Assembly (NCBI GenBank): GCA_933822405.4
Contig: CAKOGP040000001.1
Span: 1,115,036-1,179,035 of the forward strand
Source: Cylindrotheca closterium
Lineage: Eukaryota > Bacillariophyta > Bacillariophyceae > Bacillariales > Bacillariaceae
Length of the DNA: 64,000 nt
Reading direction: 5' to 3'
In this document: positions 37,319 through 48,426 of the stretch, in pieces
How positions within the stretch are numbered: position 1 is the stretch's first letter
Layout: every line of letters starts with the position of its first letter
Translations under genes and position numbers: made by a program
Notes under the pieces: model-generated
What the model was told of the DNA's origin: nothing
The model's input: only the letters and a program-made list of their open reading frames with translations
The model's database searches: none

Positions 37319-38320
37319 CTATATTTCTCGAAAGACTTCCTCCAATGCTTGAGTGGCCGTTTGGTATCGAGTCGATACGACGTTCATGGCCGCAAACAAA
37401 TCCTGTGCTGACTCTTTAATTTGTTCTTGTATCTCTTTGGTCATGGGAGCACTGTCTTCATCTCTATATTGGACTCCGATCCAATAGACACAACCGTAAC
37501 TCGTAAAGAGTTCTTGGCCCTTTTTGATTTTCTTGGTGGCCACTGTGGCCATAATGGGGGAAGGTCCAAAGGGAACGTGAATGCAATTCTTGCTGGCTTT
37601 GGAATTTCGGTAATAGTCTTCGACTCCAGCTATTGAATTTTCCCTCAAGGTGGCCCCGTCATTGATGTAATGGGAGACCCAGGCCGGAGAGACGGGCACA
37701 TTGGGATTGACATCCAAATAAACGGGAGCCTCCTTTATTTCTGGAATCGACGACATGAAGGATGGTCGATTGAAAATGGGTTGATCCGTGGCATGCAAAT
37801 AACTGGAAGTGTCGGGTGGATGCTGCTGAAAATACTCTCGATTTTGGTCCGTGTTGGAGACAAACAGGAATTCATCCCCATGTTCGATTCCTAAGGTATG
37901 TGCTGGATAAAAACTGACGATGGATCCAGCCTTGATGTTTTTGGAAGCAAACAACCCTAATCCAGCTCCAGGAATGGATGACTTTTTGACTTCCAAGCTC
38001 TTGACAATTTGCGAATTGAGGGTTTTCAGTTGGCTGCTTTGGCTATTCCAAAATTTGAGGTCTTGGAGTTTGTCCATTTTGTCAAGGCCTGCCTGTAGTC
38101 CCTCCATCAAAACAGAAGCATCCACATGGTCGATTTCTGTCTCCAAGCTAAACAATCTGGTAGAGCGTTGGTGGTGGTGATGATGATGATGACGATGCCT
38201 GGGTATTGGTTGTTGCGTCACAAAGGAATCTGCCATCAAGATGATGGACGACGACATTACTCCAACAACAAGCAGGACAAGCCGCCATGGTCTATGTATT
38301 GTGTACGATGACTTCATCAT
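37319..38320 (-). CDS. SET-domain protein, probably plastid
   Basis: The protein is 333 aa. An N-terminal signal anchor (LVLLVVGVMSSSIILMADSF) is followed by His-rich and helical sequence. The SET domain starts with KSSIPGAGLGLFASKNIKAG and contains SHYINDGATLRENSI (the N-H-like core), then PSPIMATVATKKIKKGQELF and TSYG (the catalytic Tyr region). The NH/CxN tripeptide is replaced by YINDGA. There is no post-SET Cys cluster. ADSFVTQQ fits a plastid cleavage motif, so methylation of a plastid protein is possible. The substrate is unknown. Two adjacent ATGs (38320, 38317) are equivalent. Confidence 0.75.
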   Translation of the reverse strand: MMKSSYTIHRPWRLVLLVVGVMSSSIILMADSFVTQQPIPRHRHHHHHHHQRSTRLFSLETEIDHVDASVLMEGLQAGLDKMDKLQDLKFWNSQSSQLKTLNSQIVKSLEVKKSSIPGAGLGLFASKNIKAGSIVSFYPAHTLGIEHGDEFLFVSNTDQNREYFQQHPPDTSSYLHATDQPIFNRPSFMSSIPEIKEAPVYLDVNPNVPVSPAWVSHYINDGATLRENSIAGVEDYYRNSKASKNCIHVPFGPSPIMATVATKKIKKGQELFTSYGCVYWIGVQYRDEDSAPMTKEIQEQIKESAQDLFAAMNVVSTRYQTATQALEEVFREI

Positions 38321-38606
38321 TCTCTATTTTATTCACCACTTCGGTTTTCGACGTATGAAAGTACAGTAGCAAGGTACAGTACCGGTACTATTAATATCGA
38401 TGTTTCAAATTCAAAACAGTTTGATGGGTGATGGGTGAAGGATGTTGCATCATCATTGGAAGTGAGTCACACAGGCATGTCTGTACTTGGTGCGTATGTA
38501 TCACAGGAAATTCTGGTCGAATGAATCAATCCGATCTTTTATTTTACTCCTTTTTTCATTCTTGTTTTTCTATAGTTGCTCAAAGTCGCAACAACAAGAC
38601 TATGCT

Positions 38607-40766
38607 ATGAGTGATCATCACCACCAGAACCCCATACCAACTCCCCATGTGCCATTGCACACTCAGAATATACTGGAAGAAGACAGAATTAGCCGTGATA
38701 TTGCTTCCTTTTTGAGCCTGTCCGATGTTTTTACGGCGCATGTAACGCGTCGCAACAAAGAAGAATCATCTTCGGAAACCAATGCACCTCTGGGGAACTC
38801 GCCTCCCGTCCTACAAAGTCCATCCTTGTTTGCCACCACATTCAAGAATCAACAGGACGAAGAAGACCATCTACTCACAGCGCAAGGACAAGATGAAGCA
38901 ATGCTGCAAAACATGCGCCATGCCATGACCCAAGAAAAACTAGCAGCTGCCATATTTTCTCATCCAGGCTCGCTTCGATCCTTTTGTCGCGAGGTATTGG
39001 AGGAAGCTCGGAACATTGTACGCACTGACTCCAATTCCCGCAACGAATTGCTACTAATCAAGCAACAGCGAAGCGAAAATGAACCATGGATTCTTATGCT
39101 GGTCGATCTCGTGCTCCAAAATGTGCCACTGTCCGTCTTTTTGGATTTGGTCGAGGGATCGATAGAGATATCACTTGACACTGGTTTCGCAATCATTCAC
39201 ATTTCTTCCAAAGTCGTTAATGGCTGCGTGACATCGCTGGTCGATTTGTTGGCATCGACTGCTACTGCCATTTCCCAATACCATCCATTGGAACTTGTAC
39301 AAATAGTAGTCACGAGACCTTTCAATGCCATGGGGAAAACGACCGAAGTAGTAGTCGGAGGCATTCAATCTGTGGCCACCGTGGCGGGATCCGCCAGTTC
39401 CATGGCCTTGAGAAATTTGTCCAGCAAGGCAACGCCAGCGGGATCCAAACAAAGCACGCAATTTTTGAATACTCTTGTCAATGGACGGGTCAACACCAAA
39501 CTTCTCAACAAACTGTCATCCTTGAACTCGACCGCACCCGTAGTCTCATACACGGAGATTGCCGACGATACGGGTGGTTTGTCGAGACACGCCAAGAGTC
39601 GGGTCCAGCGCATGATGCATTACGAAATTAACCTTCGACCCTTTGTGGCCACAGTCAAGTTGCCTCAAGCTGGTGGTGATGGAGGGTTTGGCGGTCCACG
39701 ACAGCATTCCTTGTCGACAAGCTCGGTGGATACCGTGGGGAGTCAAAATAGTGTCGTGATGGAAGCCACAGCAGCCACCATAACTCCACCCTCTCCCGGC
39801 TCTCCCTTCATGTGCACACCCCAATCCTTCCCGGCCACTCCGGCATCCCGCAAACGAGTATTGGCACGTGGAAGTCGGTTTGCGGACGATGTCATTTTCT
39901 TGGTACGAGATCAATTGAGGGTCCACAATGGGCTCGACAGCAAAGATGAACGAACGAGGGAAATGGCCAAGGCCTTGGCGGAAGGGCGGCGATTGGCCGT
40001 CTTTGATGCGGACGATGCTTCCGCGGGGATTGATTTGACGTGTGGACAACACGTAGCCACCAAGGTGGGGAACATGTTGTACGGATCGACCAGGAGTATG
40101 GTGCCAATCTTGCGAAATTGTTTTGTCTATTTTGAAATGACGGTATTGCCGCGACATGGAGGAACCTTGATTCCTCAAGCAAGCATGGCAACCTTGTCCA
40201 TTGGACTATCCACCAAGGAAATGCCCAATAACACATTGGTGGGTGCCTGGCAAGGGTCGGTTGGCTTGTGTACCACCGGGCAATTATTGACAGCTGGTCA
40301 ATGGTGCAGTCCTGTGGATCCATCAGCCACTGCTTATGGAGATCGGGCGACAGTTGGGTGTCTAGTCTGTCTTGACGATGGATCAGCCTTTGAAACTTGG
40401 GATACTGTCGTGGTGACGGCAGCTGTTACCTTTACGGTAAATGGTAACATTGTCAGTCCACCCTTGTCCGCGCAACCATTTCCCTCCTCATCGGGAGAGC
40501 CGCTTCCGGCATCCCCGCCGCCTCCTCCAATTCCTCCCAGCATATCGCCACCAGCAGCTCCGCCATCCTTTACCTTGCCGCTCTTGGTGCCCGCGGAAGA
40601 AGAGCTCTATCCTACTGTGACGTTACACAGTCCAGGTGTGGCTGTCTTATCACGGTTCAGTGCAGGGGATCTCGTTTCCACTTCGCGAAGAGCAATTGGA
40701 GCACCAACTGGTGTCACTGTCTATTGTGTGGATGGGAGTGTCATTCTCAACGAAACAGACGAGTAA
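38607..40766 (+). CDS. SPRY-domain protein of unknown role
   Basis: The protein is 719 aa from the ATG at 38607. The first 220 residues are charged and helical. Residues about 210-310 contain a hydrophobic stretch (LMLVDLVLQNVPLSVFLDLV, GFAIIHISSKVVNGCVTSLV) and a lipid-like region. A SPRY/B30.2 domain lies C-terminal, with NCFVYFEMTVLPRHGGTLIP, SIGLSTKEMPNNTLVGAWQG, GLCTTGQLLTAGQWCSP, GDRATVGCLVCLDDGSAFET and a Pro-rich loop, then LYPTVTLHSPGVAVLSRF. SPRY domains bind peptides. The combination is one I associate with stramenopile proteins. An earlier in-frame ATG (38496) would add a TM-like leader. Confidence 0.65.
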   Translation: MSDHHHQNPIPTPHVPLHTQNILEEDRISRDIASFLSLSDVFTAHVTRRNKEESSSETNAPLGNSPPVLQSPSLFATTFKNQQDEEDHLLTAQGQDEAMLQNMRHAMTQEKLAAAIFSHPGSLRSFCREVLEEARNIVRTDSNSRNELLLIKQQRSENEPWILMLVDLVLQNVPLSVFLDLVEGSIEISLDTGFAIIHISSKVVNGCVTSLVDLLASTATAISQYHPLELVQIVVTRPFNAMGKTTEVVVGGIQSVATVAGSASSMALRNLSSKATPAGSKQSTQFLNTLVNGRVNTKLLNKLSSLNSTAPVVSYTEIADDTGGLSRHAKSRVQRMMHYEINLRPFVATVKLPQAGGDGGFGGPRQHSLSTSSVDTVGSQNSVVMEATAATITPPSPGSPFMCTPQSFPATPASRKRVLARGSRFADDVIFLVRDQLRVHNGLDSKDERTREMAKALAEGRRLAVFDADDASAGIDLTCGQHVATKVGNMLYGSTRSMVPILRNCFVYFEMTVLPRHGGTLIPQASMATLSIGLSTKEMPNNTLVGAWQGSVGLCTTGQLLTAGQWCSPVDPSATAYGDRATVGCLVCLDDGSAFETWDTVVVTAAVTFTVNGNIVSPPLSAQPFPSSSGEPLPASPPPPPIPPSISPPAAPPSFTLPLLVPAEEELYPTVTLHSPGVAVLSRFSAGDLVSTSRRAIGAPTGVTVYCVDGSVILNETDE

Positions 40767-40879
40767 GGTTTTTTAAAAATAAATCTAAAATCTAAAAGCA
40801 AGGTTGTTGAAGTAACATGTATATAGTGGTAGTCTTGATTGTGATCTATTGTACAGTCTAGTGTTAGCGCGCACGCGTT

Positions 40880-42704
40880 CTATGCTTCATATTCGCGTTC
40901 AAAATCTCTCCACTCATCACCGATGCAGGTCCTCAACTGTTTTAGGCTCTTATTGATGATTCGTCGAACCTTGTCTGGTTTCATTCCCATTTCTTTGCTA
41001 ATTTCGGCAATTGTCAGGGTTCCACTCTTCTTACTCAGGCGAATTGATTCCTCCAGTCCATAACGGAGCATTAGCAATCGGACTTGTTCCTCAGAAAGGT
41101 GACGATTTAGAGTTTCGAGCAAATCCTCACGCATGAACATGTGTTTCAATTTGTTGTAGTCACTGTCATTAGTGTTGCAGGAAATCAATCCAACCAAAGT
41201 ATCCTTTTCACTCTTGGCTTCCGTTGGTTTATTGGGATTCGTCAAAGGACTGTCTAGTGAATAGCATTGCTGGGCCATGGCCGCACAGCACCGATCCACC
41301 TGCATCTCCGACATACCCATCGCATCTCCTAGCTCCTTCTTCGTGGGAGGACGGCCAAGCTCCGTGAACATTTCCTTTTGCAAACGCAAAAGTCGTTTGT
41401 GGTTTTCATATAGTCGCTGAGGAACAGGAATGACTCGAGATTGATAAATTTGACTTCGCTTCACTGCGGAACGAATCCAATACATGGCATAGGTTGAAAA
41501 CCGAAATCCTCGAGTTGGATCGTACTTCTCTGCTGCCCGAATCAAAGCCTAATATATACATAGAAAATCAAACGATGTATCAGAATCCTGACGTCGAAAT
41601 CAAATTCACCAATATTTCTCAGCGATTCATCAAGCCACTTACCATGATGCCCTCTTGCATGAGATCTCCCGCATTGTATTGTCCGCGAAGGCCATTGCGA
41701 ATGTACACGTTAACGACACCCTGCACCATTCGTAGATTGGATGAAACAAGCCTGTTCTTTGCTTCCAAGCCTTCTTCAATTGCCTGGGAAATGGCTTCCA
41801 TATTGATTTTGCCTGCAGCAGCACACCATTCATCGTCGGTTGGTTCTCTGGCTAGCTGTTCCTCCAGTCCATCATATATTCTTTGTAGACGGATGGCCTC
41901 TTGTGTCAATTCTCCAAGCATGATTTCTTCTTTGGGAGTGATTCGGTCAATCTTGTGAATTTCACCTGCGAATTGCAGCATACTATCGGGAACAGCTGCG
42001 CTGGATTGGTACATCTTGAGACCGTGATCGGCACGGCGTTTATTCTTCACTTCCGAGCTCTCAGTGTATTTTCTCCCAGTCCGTTCCTCCTGGAGTCTCA
42101 CACTGCGTTTGAATGCCCGTTGGTTTTCAGTGTTTGCACCACCTTGAAAGCCGGGCATGGTGGAGGACTTGCTCTTGGTGGCCTTTTTCCTTGGCCTTGA
42201 TGTCTTGCTCAATGCTCCCACGGTTGATCCTTCCTTCCTCACGTTTTTCACGGAAAGGCTTCCCTTTGGTACCTTGACAATTCTCCCTTTTCGTCCCTTG
42301 GAATTGTTGGTTGCGCGTTTGTTGTTGGGCGGAATCACCTCGTTATCAACAGCGTTCGCAGGCGGCGACATGGCTGGTTCAATGGATAATAGATAAATAT
42401 CTTCTAGGGCACTTCGTTCATCCGATGACATATCGGTAGACATCAGCTGTGTTGGATCAGTCACGACCCTAAGGCTGGTATCAAGACTCCGCATTACACG
42501 CCGAGGAAGGAAGGCTGAGTTACTCTGAAATGCTCCCGCATACGAATTGGATAGTGCCACAGCAGCGGAAGCAACAATGAAACCTGAACCTCGCAACGCT
42601 CTCTTTCTCGTTGGTCTGCCGGTGCTGCTACTACGATTACTACTGCTAGATGTAGAAGATGCCGAGCAAGTGGAGCTGGAGCTGGAGCTGCAGTCAAGAG
42701 TCAT
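40880..42704 (-). CDS. Plastid RNA polymerase sigma factor (sigma-70)
   Basis: Exons 41643-42704 and 40880-41548 join over a 94-bp intron (GTAAGT...ATTAG), giving 576 aa. The N-terminal leader is FIVASAAVALSNSYAGAFQS, a plastid-type bipartite signal. Region 2 has LVSSNLRMVQGVVNVYIRNG, LRGQYNAGDLMQEGIM, AEKYDPTRGFRFSTYAMYWI and IRSAVKRSQ. Region 3 shows PRPPTKKELGDAMGMS-like sequence (GRPPTKKELGDAMGMSEMQV). Region 4 has LRYGLEE and TIAEISKEMGMKPDKVRRII. This directs the plastid-encoded polymerase to promoters. A basic low-complexity N-terminal domain of about 150 residues precedes region 1.2. The splice falls inside region 2.2. Confidence 0.93.
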
Positions 42705-43227
42705 GTTGTTTGTGTGAAAATAAATGTGGATTGGTTGCTGTCCCTTGGTTGATGGGTGAGTAATAATAATCGTGAAGAGAGCGTGTCGTGAGCAACCGGT
42801 TAATGCCTTGCAATCTGCCTCGCTGATGTGTTCAATGAATGAGAAAACACAAACTCGGTTCGTCACAGAAAGAAGGAAAGCGGTTGTACGAAGCACTGAC
42901 CAATCAACTTCCAGAAAGGCGCTGTCGTGCGTGGAAGCCACAGATGCGTCCAATTCCTACGGACCGTCATACGTTGGTTTCAATGACGTCAGAAACAGAG
43001 AAGGGGGCATTTTGAATATGATATGGTCCACCACCTCAATTTTCAAATGTTCCCCCAAATTAATGAATTGAACTGCAGGCACTTTTTTTTAAAAACTACA
43101 GGAGAAGAGGAGTGACTACTTGTACTGTATCGTAAGTCACTGCTACCAGTAAAACCTTGGAGACAACAAATGTAAAAGTTATGTTCCCTTTTAATTGAAG
43201 TGATTGATTGCGTCCTTTTTCATCTTT
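42705..43227. other. Promoter region of the sigma factor, no gene seen
   Basis: About 520 bp between the sigma factor start and the prolyl hydroxylase stop, both minus strand. An upstream in-frame extension of the sigma factor up to 42953 is open, but lacks a signal-like start. Confidence 0.4.
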
Positions 43228-45093
43228 CTAAAATGTAAAGGTTTGATCCAGTCCTCGCTTTTCCGAAATGTTCCAGGTCTTGACAATCTTCCCATCCACA
43301 AAGATATTCCATACATGTCCCTCGTAAGTATTCACACTCAAAGCGGGATCATTAGGGCCTAAGTCACCCCAGAATTGATTTTCGTAATGCAATTTGGCAT
43401 TCTTCATTTGTTCATGCTCCCCAGTGTTTTGAAAGACTGCTGTGATTCGTTTGAATTCTACAGTGGGCGAGGACACTGTGTTTTCATGTTCCTTTCGAAA
43501 CTTCTCCTTGATGGGTGCTCCACTGAATCCTTGTCGGGGAGTATTCCATACCCAAAGGTTGGCAGCATACTTGACACCCGAAAGAACTGGACATGCCCCG
43601 TGAAGCGATTTGTTGTCAACTTCTCCATTGGGGTGTTGACTGTAGAATAGTACTGCTCTGGAAGAATGAGGCCGAACTGCCAGTCGTGATCTACAAGTTG
43701 CAACCAGGCTTTCTTCCCACGATCCCTCCTTCAAGACACTTCCATTGGGTGATTCTCTCAAATTCGCCAAGGCTGTCTTTTTGTCGAGACGCTCACTTTC
43801 GGCAAGATCCTCTGGCCATCCATGTGGAAAGACAGTTTCACCACCATCTTCTTGGCCCATGTCGGACATGTACATGAGAATGGTAGCAAATCGATTGCCA
43901 CCCACTCCAGCAGATTGATAATCATGCGCCAGCTGATCATTGTCCGCAATCCAGTCCAAATGTGAATTGTAGGCCGTAGTTACATTGTATCTCAATATTT
44001 GCAAACCATCTCCGTGCGAGTCAATATATTCATCAAAACCAAGCGCCGAAAAGCAACGTTTCTTCACAATTGTGGATGTGCTTCCATGTGTATCGAATCC
44101 ACTTTCCGAAGTTCGCCGAGAGTTGATATTGTATCCAGATGCCCCCGTACTACTACGTTTGATGCGATGAGTTTCCGAGGTTTCCGCAATGGCCTTGTCC
44201 ACCAGTTGTTGGGATTCCTCTCGCGAGAAAAAATTAAAGACGTCAAAGACTCGGGGTTCCAAAGACATGACCTTGAGGTAAATGGGCTTGTTCAATGCGC
44301 CATTGACATGGTTCAAATGGAAAATTTCGCCAACGTGATCCGGTGCAAACATGAAAACTCGTCCAGCTGGGACTGCGTACAAGTGAATCTCGGAGGGGAG
44401 ACCTTCTGGTTCGACCACCTGGCAGGTCTGGGTGTTGGCGTCGTCGCCGTCGTCTGTATCCACCATTTCGCAATCAATCGGTTTGCTACTAGCAAGACCG
44501 GTAAGTTGATCCATGTAACTGATGCGCAATCCTTCTCTAGTATGAAAGCGACATGGCAATGAAAATCCCATCAATTCCGACTTGACTGGAACCAAATGAT
44601 TGTGATCCAACAAAATGGGGGTTTTGTCTTTGCCAGCATCGCAAAATCCCAAGAATCCCTTGTCTTCTCGACCAGATTCCGCACAAGTGCTGATCAACTG
44701 CGAAAAGGTCTTGGTCAACAAGGATTCTACTTGGTATTTGTCAAGTTCCGCTGGGCAAGCTCCATCCTTCAATTGGACGTAGTTCTGATAGAGGAGCGCG
44801 TGGAATTTCGAACCCGAACCAGTGTCTCCGCAGTGCTTGGGATCTCCATTCTGGTGCAAGACTACCGAGACGTTCGCGAAAGGATCCGCCTCGGACCGAA
44901 AAAGAACTTGGAATCGTTGTTTGCATTTCTCAGGAGCCACAGTGGTTGGTGTGGCAGTGGGTTCTAGACCACCAGGAGAAGAAACGGGATTGGCAAACAA
45001 TAAATCCGAAACTTTGACATTGGAAAAGAGGAGGCCCAACAAGACTGGAATTACAATCGCAAAGATGGAAGCCGTGGAAAGTTTGATTGCCAT
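43228..45093 (-). CDS. Prolyl 4-hydroxylase-type 2OG-Fe(II) oxygenase
   Basis: The protein is 621 aa. A signal anchor (ASIFAIVIPVLLGLLFSNV) precedes a Cys-containing N-terminal region. The P4H catalytic domain at about 270-500 has FNFFSREESQQLVDKAI, DGLQILRYNVTTAYNSHLDW (the HxD iron ligands in NSHLDW), FATILMYMSDM, GGETVFPHGWPED and SLHGACPVLSGVKYAANLWV with the second His and the 2OG-binding Lys. The order and spacing match algal and plant prolyl hydroxylases, which modify wall proteins in the ER/Golgi. Size is about twice the plant enzymes because of the long N-terminal region. It is divergent from the DUF1995 gene. Confidence 0.85.
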   Translation of the reverse strand: MAIKLSTASIFAIVIPVLLGLLFSNVKVSDLLFANPVSSPGGLEPTATPTTVAPEKCKQRFQVLFRSEADPFANVSVVLHQNGDPKHCGDTGSGSKFHALLYQNYVQLKDGACPAELDKYQVESLLTKTFSQLISTCAESGREDKGFLGFCDAGKDKTPILLDHNHLVPVKSELMGFSLPCRFHTREGLRISYMDQLTGLASSKPIDCEMVDTDDGDDANTQTCQVVEPEGLPSEIHLYAVPAGRVFMFAPDHVGEIFHLNHVNGALNKPIYLKVMSLEPRVFDVFNFFSREESQQLVDKAIAETSETHRIKRSSTGASGYNINSRRTSESGFDTHGSTSTIVKKRCFSALGFDEYIDSHGDGLQILRYNVTTAYNSHLDWIADNDQLAHDYQSAGVGGNRFATILMYMSDMGQEDGGETVFPHGWPEDLAESERLDKKTALANLRESPNGSVLKEGSWEESLVATCRSRLAVRPHSSRAVLFYSQHPNGEVDNKSLHGACPVLSGVKYAANLWVWNTPRQGFSGAPIKEKFRKEHENTVSSPTVEFKRITAVFQNTGEHEQMKNAKLHYENQFWGDLGPNDPALSVNTYEGHVWNIFVDGKIVKTWNISEKRGLDQTFTF

Positions 45094-45354
45094 TGTCAAG
45101 AACCTTCCCTGTCAACCCGTCCTGTATTTCGCAACAACAGCAAAGAACCCAACGGCAAGGAAGGGATGATTGATGTTGATGGAGATGATTTTTTGCAATG
45201 ACTTCTTTGCGTTTTTGCAAAGATTATTGATCGAGATTGGGGTTCGGTCTTTGATTTTCGTATCGCGCGCAGTAATGACAGACGTTATCCGACTCATTGG
45301 ACCTGACAATTGTCAAATCCAAAAAGATCAACAACCAAATCGCATTTCCAAATC

Positions 45355-46539
45355 ATGACGAGAACATCAGCCTTTCTGTTCCTAATTCAGCTGTTTGGGC
45401 TAGCCCTCTCCTTCTCCAATGAACGGCTGCAGCCTCGAAGATACGATACATCCGTTTCCCTATTTGGAGGAGGAGGGGGTGTCTCAAAGCTTCCGTCACC
45501 CAATGGAAGGTAGGTTCTTTTTCGCAACTGAATTGAATTGCGTTCTATTCGATTTTGCACATGACAAGTTTCTCATTTTTCAACTTTGCTCGCTTTCTTT
45601 CTTTTTCGTATTATCATAGGGACAAACAGGCCATTGATTCGATCAAAGCAGCCATTAGCAAACCCAGAAATCCATCATTTCCGCTGGTGGAATGCGAATT
45701 TCCTCCATTGGAGGCGCTTAATAAACTTGGAGATGGATCACAACGATCGGCAGATCAAGTTGATAGCGTAAGTTTCTGTTGTATCGTGTGATGAGTGATT
45801 AGTGATGAACGACGATTCAAGTCTATTGTCGTGCCATGTACAATAGTAAGTGTAACTTACAATGCTCACTTTGCTTTGTCCAACAACAACAGGCCAACTT
45901 TGCATTTGCCGCCAAACTGGTGAAATCTCTGTCAGGAATACCCTTCCTTGGACCCAACGTATATTTATTTCTGAGTGCGGCGTCATCGTCACGGACCATT
46001 AGCAAGGCAAAGAGTATCATCAAGGGTGCCACCTACGTCGGATCACTCAAGGATAGGATTCCAGACACCTTCAAAACCGGCGACGTCGTGGTGGTAGTTG
46101 CCCCATGTATAGGACCAGACTATTCAATAGCATCTCAATTAGCAAAGGATGGTATAGCAAGTGGGGTAGTCATAATCAATGGCCTCGCCAAGGTGAGTTA
46201 AATGAACTTGGCAGTTGTGTCGTCTCAATTTGCACTTGTGTATCCACGAATAACTAACTCTTTCTATATGTTGCATAGAGTGCTAAAAGTGTGAGCGGAT
46301 CTGCCACCATGGCCTACTACCTAAAACCATTGACGTATAATTCGCAAGTGGTAGGTTACCTGTGCCGGAATTATCCCAACGATTGGGCTACCGTAGACTT
46401 GCTGTCCAAACAAGTCTTGAAATCGTACAAAGATGAAGAGATTCTGTTTGGAGACTCCAACGCTCCTGATTTGCGTGGGCCTGGATTTTTGGTACAAAAG
46501 TGCGTGGACGAACGAGCGATTCAATCGCGAAAGAACTGA
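45355..46539 (+). CDS. Plastid DUF1995-like protein (first copy)
   Basis: Exons are 45355-45509, 45620-45767, 45893-46192 and 46279-46539, giving 287 aa. A signal peptide (SAFLFLIQLFGLALSFSNER) precedes the mature part. Segments are KQAIDSIKAAISKP, PLVECEFPPLEALNKLGDGS, FAFAAKLVKSLSGIPFLGPN, GDVVVVVAPCIGPDYSIASQ and MAYYLKPLTYNSQVVGYLCR. The 'ECEFPPLEALNKLGDGS...' spelling followed by 'VVVVAPCIGPDYSIA' fits DUF1995, a plastid family that includes plant LPA3 (photosystem II assembly). The relation is distant. A second member lies at 55701. The splice pattern (phase 2, 0, 0) restores this alignment. Confidence 0.65.
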
Positions 46540-46711
46540 GAAATTCCAAACTACTAATACTTCTAGGTAACATATAGAAACAGAGACTACCGGTAGGCTA
46601 TGAATGATGAATTTTTTCATTATTTTTTTGTCGTTGCAATATTAGCATGGTCTACTTTCTCCTGAAGGTTATCGTTGTGTTGGCTCGTTGTTCTCCTTCG
46701 AGGCAATATGC

Positions 46712-47540
46712 CTAGCTTGGACCACATCCAACAGACAGCCGAGTATCGGCTCCAGTGGTTGGGTTCTCTCCCTTGAGTGTGGGGTTCTTGCATAGATTCT
46801 TCAAGTCGAAACTTCCAATAGCAGCTTCTGTGAAATCAGCACCCTCAACATCGGCGCCCTCAAAACTGGTTCCTGTCAAGACAGCGTTTGTGAAAATGGC
46901 TCCGCGAAGTGAACTTCCCTTGAATGTTGCTCTGTCCACAATTGCGTTTGTGAAGTCGGCTCCTTCAAAGTTCGACTCTATTGCGTTCAAAATTGAAATC
47001 CCAAGCATTAGATACAATTGCTGATGACAGGTGACACTAAAGAAAACAAAATCACATGGTCGATGCGGATATCTTACCCATCAAGTATCCCTTGCTGAAA
47101 TAGGCTTCCTTGAAGTTCACCTTGGAGACATCAGTCTTTGTCATGATGACACCAGAAAGATCGTATCCTGGGGCACTAGAACCAGATAGCTGACATTCTC
47201 TAAGATCGTAAAGCTTGTCGCGTGCTGCATTTGCTTGTCCCATAGAACTACTGTTGAGGGAGCAACGGTTTTTGTCGGACTTGTCGATAGGCGGAAGCTT
47301 GAACTTTTCCGTTTGCCCATCAGCTAGGGCGGGAAGGGGACTGGAAAAGAGAGCGGCTGAAAGGACCGAAGCGAGGGCAACTTGGGCAAAGTTGACCTCT
47401 CCTTCCTTTCCGTCACGGAACAAAGATCTTGATGTGGTGGATGGTGGTAGCTTTCCAGCAGCTGCTGGTGGTGCTGATGTGTGAACAAATGCCGTGGCAG
47501 TAGCAAGGGTGGAAACGATGGCAGCAAAGTGAATCTTCAT
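46712..47540 (-). CDS. Thylakoid lumen pentapeptide-repeat protein
   Basis: Exons 47078-47540 and 46712-46977 join over a 100-bp intron, giving 242 aa. The N-terminus has a signal peptide ending in ATAFVHTSAPP. A second hydrophobic segment (VALASVLSAALFSSPLPALA) ends in an AxA-type site before DGQTEKF, so the mature protein is exported to the lumen. The rest is a right-handed helix of pentapeptides: YDLSGVIMTKTDVSKVNFKE, SNFEGADFTNAIVDRATFKG, SSLRGAIFTNAVLTGTSFEG and ADVEGADFTEAA. Plant lumenal TL15/TL17-type proteins have this plan. The role is unknown. A tail with Cys pairs (NLCKNPTLKG, LSVGCGPS) may form a disulfide. Confidence 0.85.
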
Positions 47541-48426
47541 TTTATGGTCCAAGGTTGTTCTCAATCGCTCTAATGACTCTCTATTGACGAGTCTACAATC
47601 AATACTGACAGGGCGAGATGATGGTTGTTGCCACGAGATTCGATTGATTCATTCACTATTTTCGTGTTCGAACAAGTCAAAGAGAGTACCGCTGACGTCA
47701 GTTCGACACGAATGCTAAATTGGACATCTAAAAGTGAAAAGCTGCTAACATGTACTAACAGTACCTCCTGATACCAGGTACACCAACAAGAAAAGTAGCT
47801 GCGCTTTGAGAATAATTCAATACGAAGAGGTTTTTGAAGGCTCTGTGGTGGGGAGCCACACCACGAGACGTTTCCAATTTTCACGTCAAGCAAATCTGGA
47901 GTTCGTTGGGCAACTGCAGTAGGCGCAAGGTAGGGCAATTTCAAAATGATATATTCTAACGTATGGTACCAGGGTACTCGTACCTGGTATGGCCGCCGAA
48001 TAGAACATCTTGGGATACCGGTAGAAGTTGTTTTTTGTTGGTCCATGGTACTCATACAGTCTCTCTATCGATTTTCATCGACCCGATCGACTCAAGCATA
48101 GCTTTTTTTAAACCACGATCACAAAACTTGAGGGAAAAATCATCTCAATCTTCATCCATAGAACTTCTATGGAACGGCTAAAGCCTCTCGAATCATCACC
48201 TTGTCAAATCTTTCAACCCATACAAAACTCCTGTTGATCTTGGTACCAAAAAAGGAGCGAATGCCTTTCTTCAAGGATCTTCCAACATGGATCACTTCTT
48301 TTCGAAGATCGTAAAGGAGTTGAAAAAGATTCGAAGCAAACCAAGAGTGACGATGCAAGGCTGGGAGAGGCACAAGGTTCTATTCTCTGCGATTATCAAT
48401 GAGATACTACCTATGAGCATCGATGG
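47541..48426. other. Spacer with short inverted repeats, no gene supported
   Basis: About 890 bp. Open frames here (for example 47570-48055 on the minus strand) have no recognisable domain. A short TACCAGG/CCTGGTA inverted repeat with 9-nt spacer lies near 47970-47995. The right part from about 48287 on the plus strand keeps an open frame with MDHFFSKIVKELKKIRSKP; it may belong to the remnant that follows. Confidence 0.4.

Noticed and set aside
47570..48055. A 161-aa minus-strand frame
   Set aside because: No domain, no leader, and it lies upstream of the lumenal protein gene. It looks like a chance open frame.
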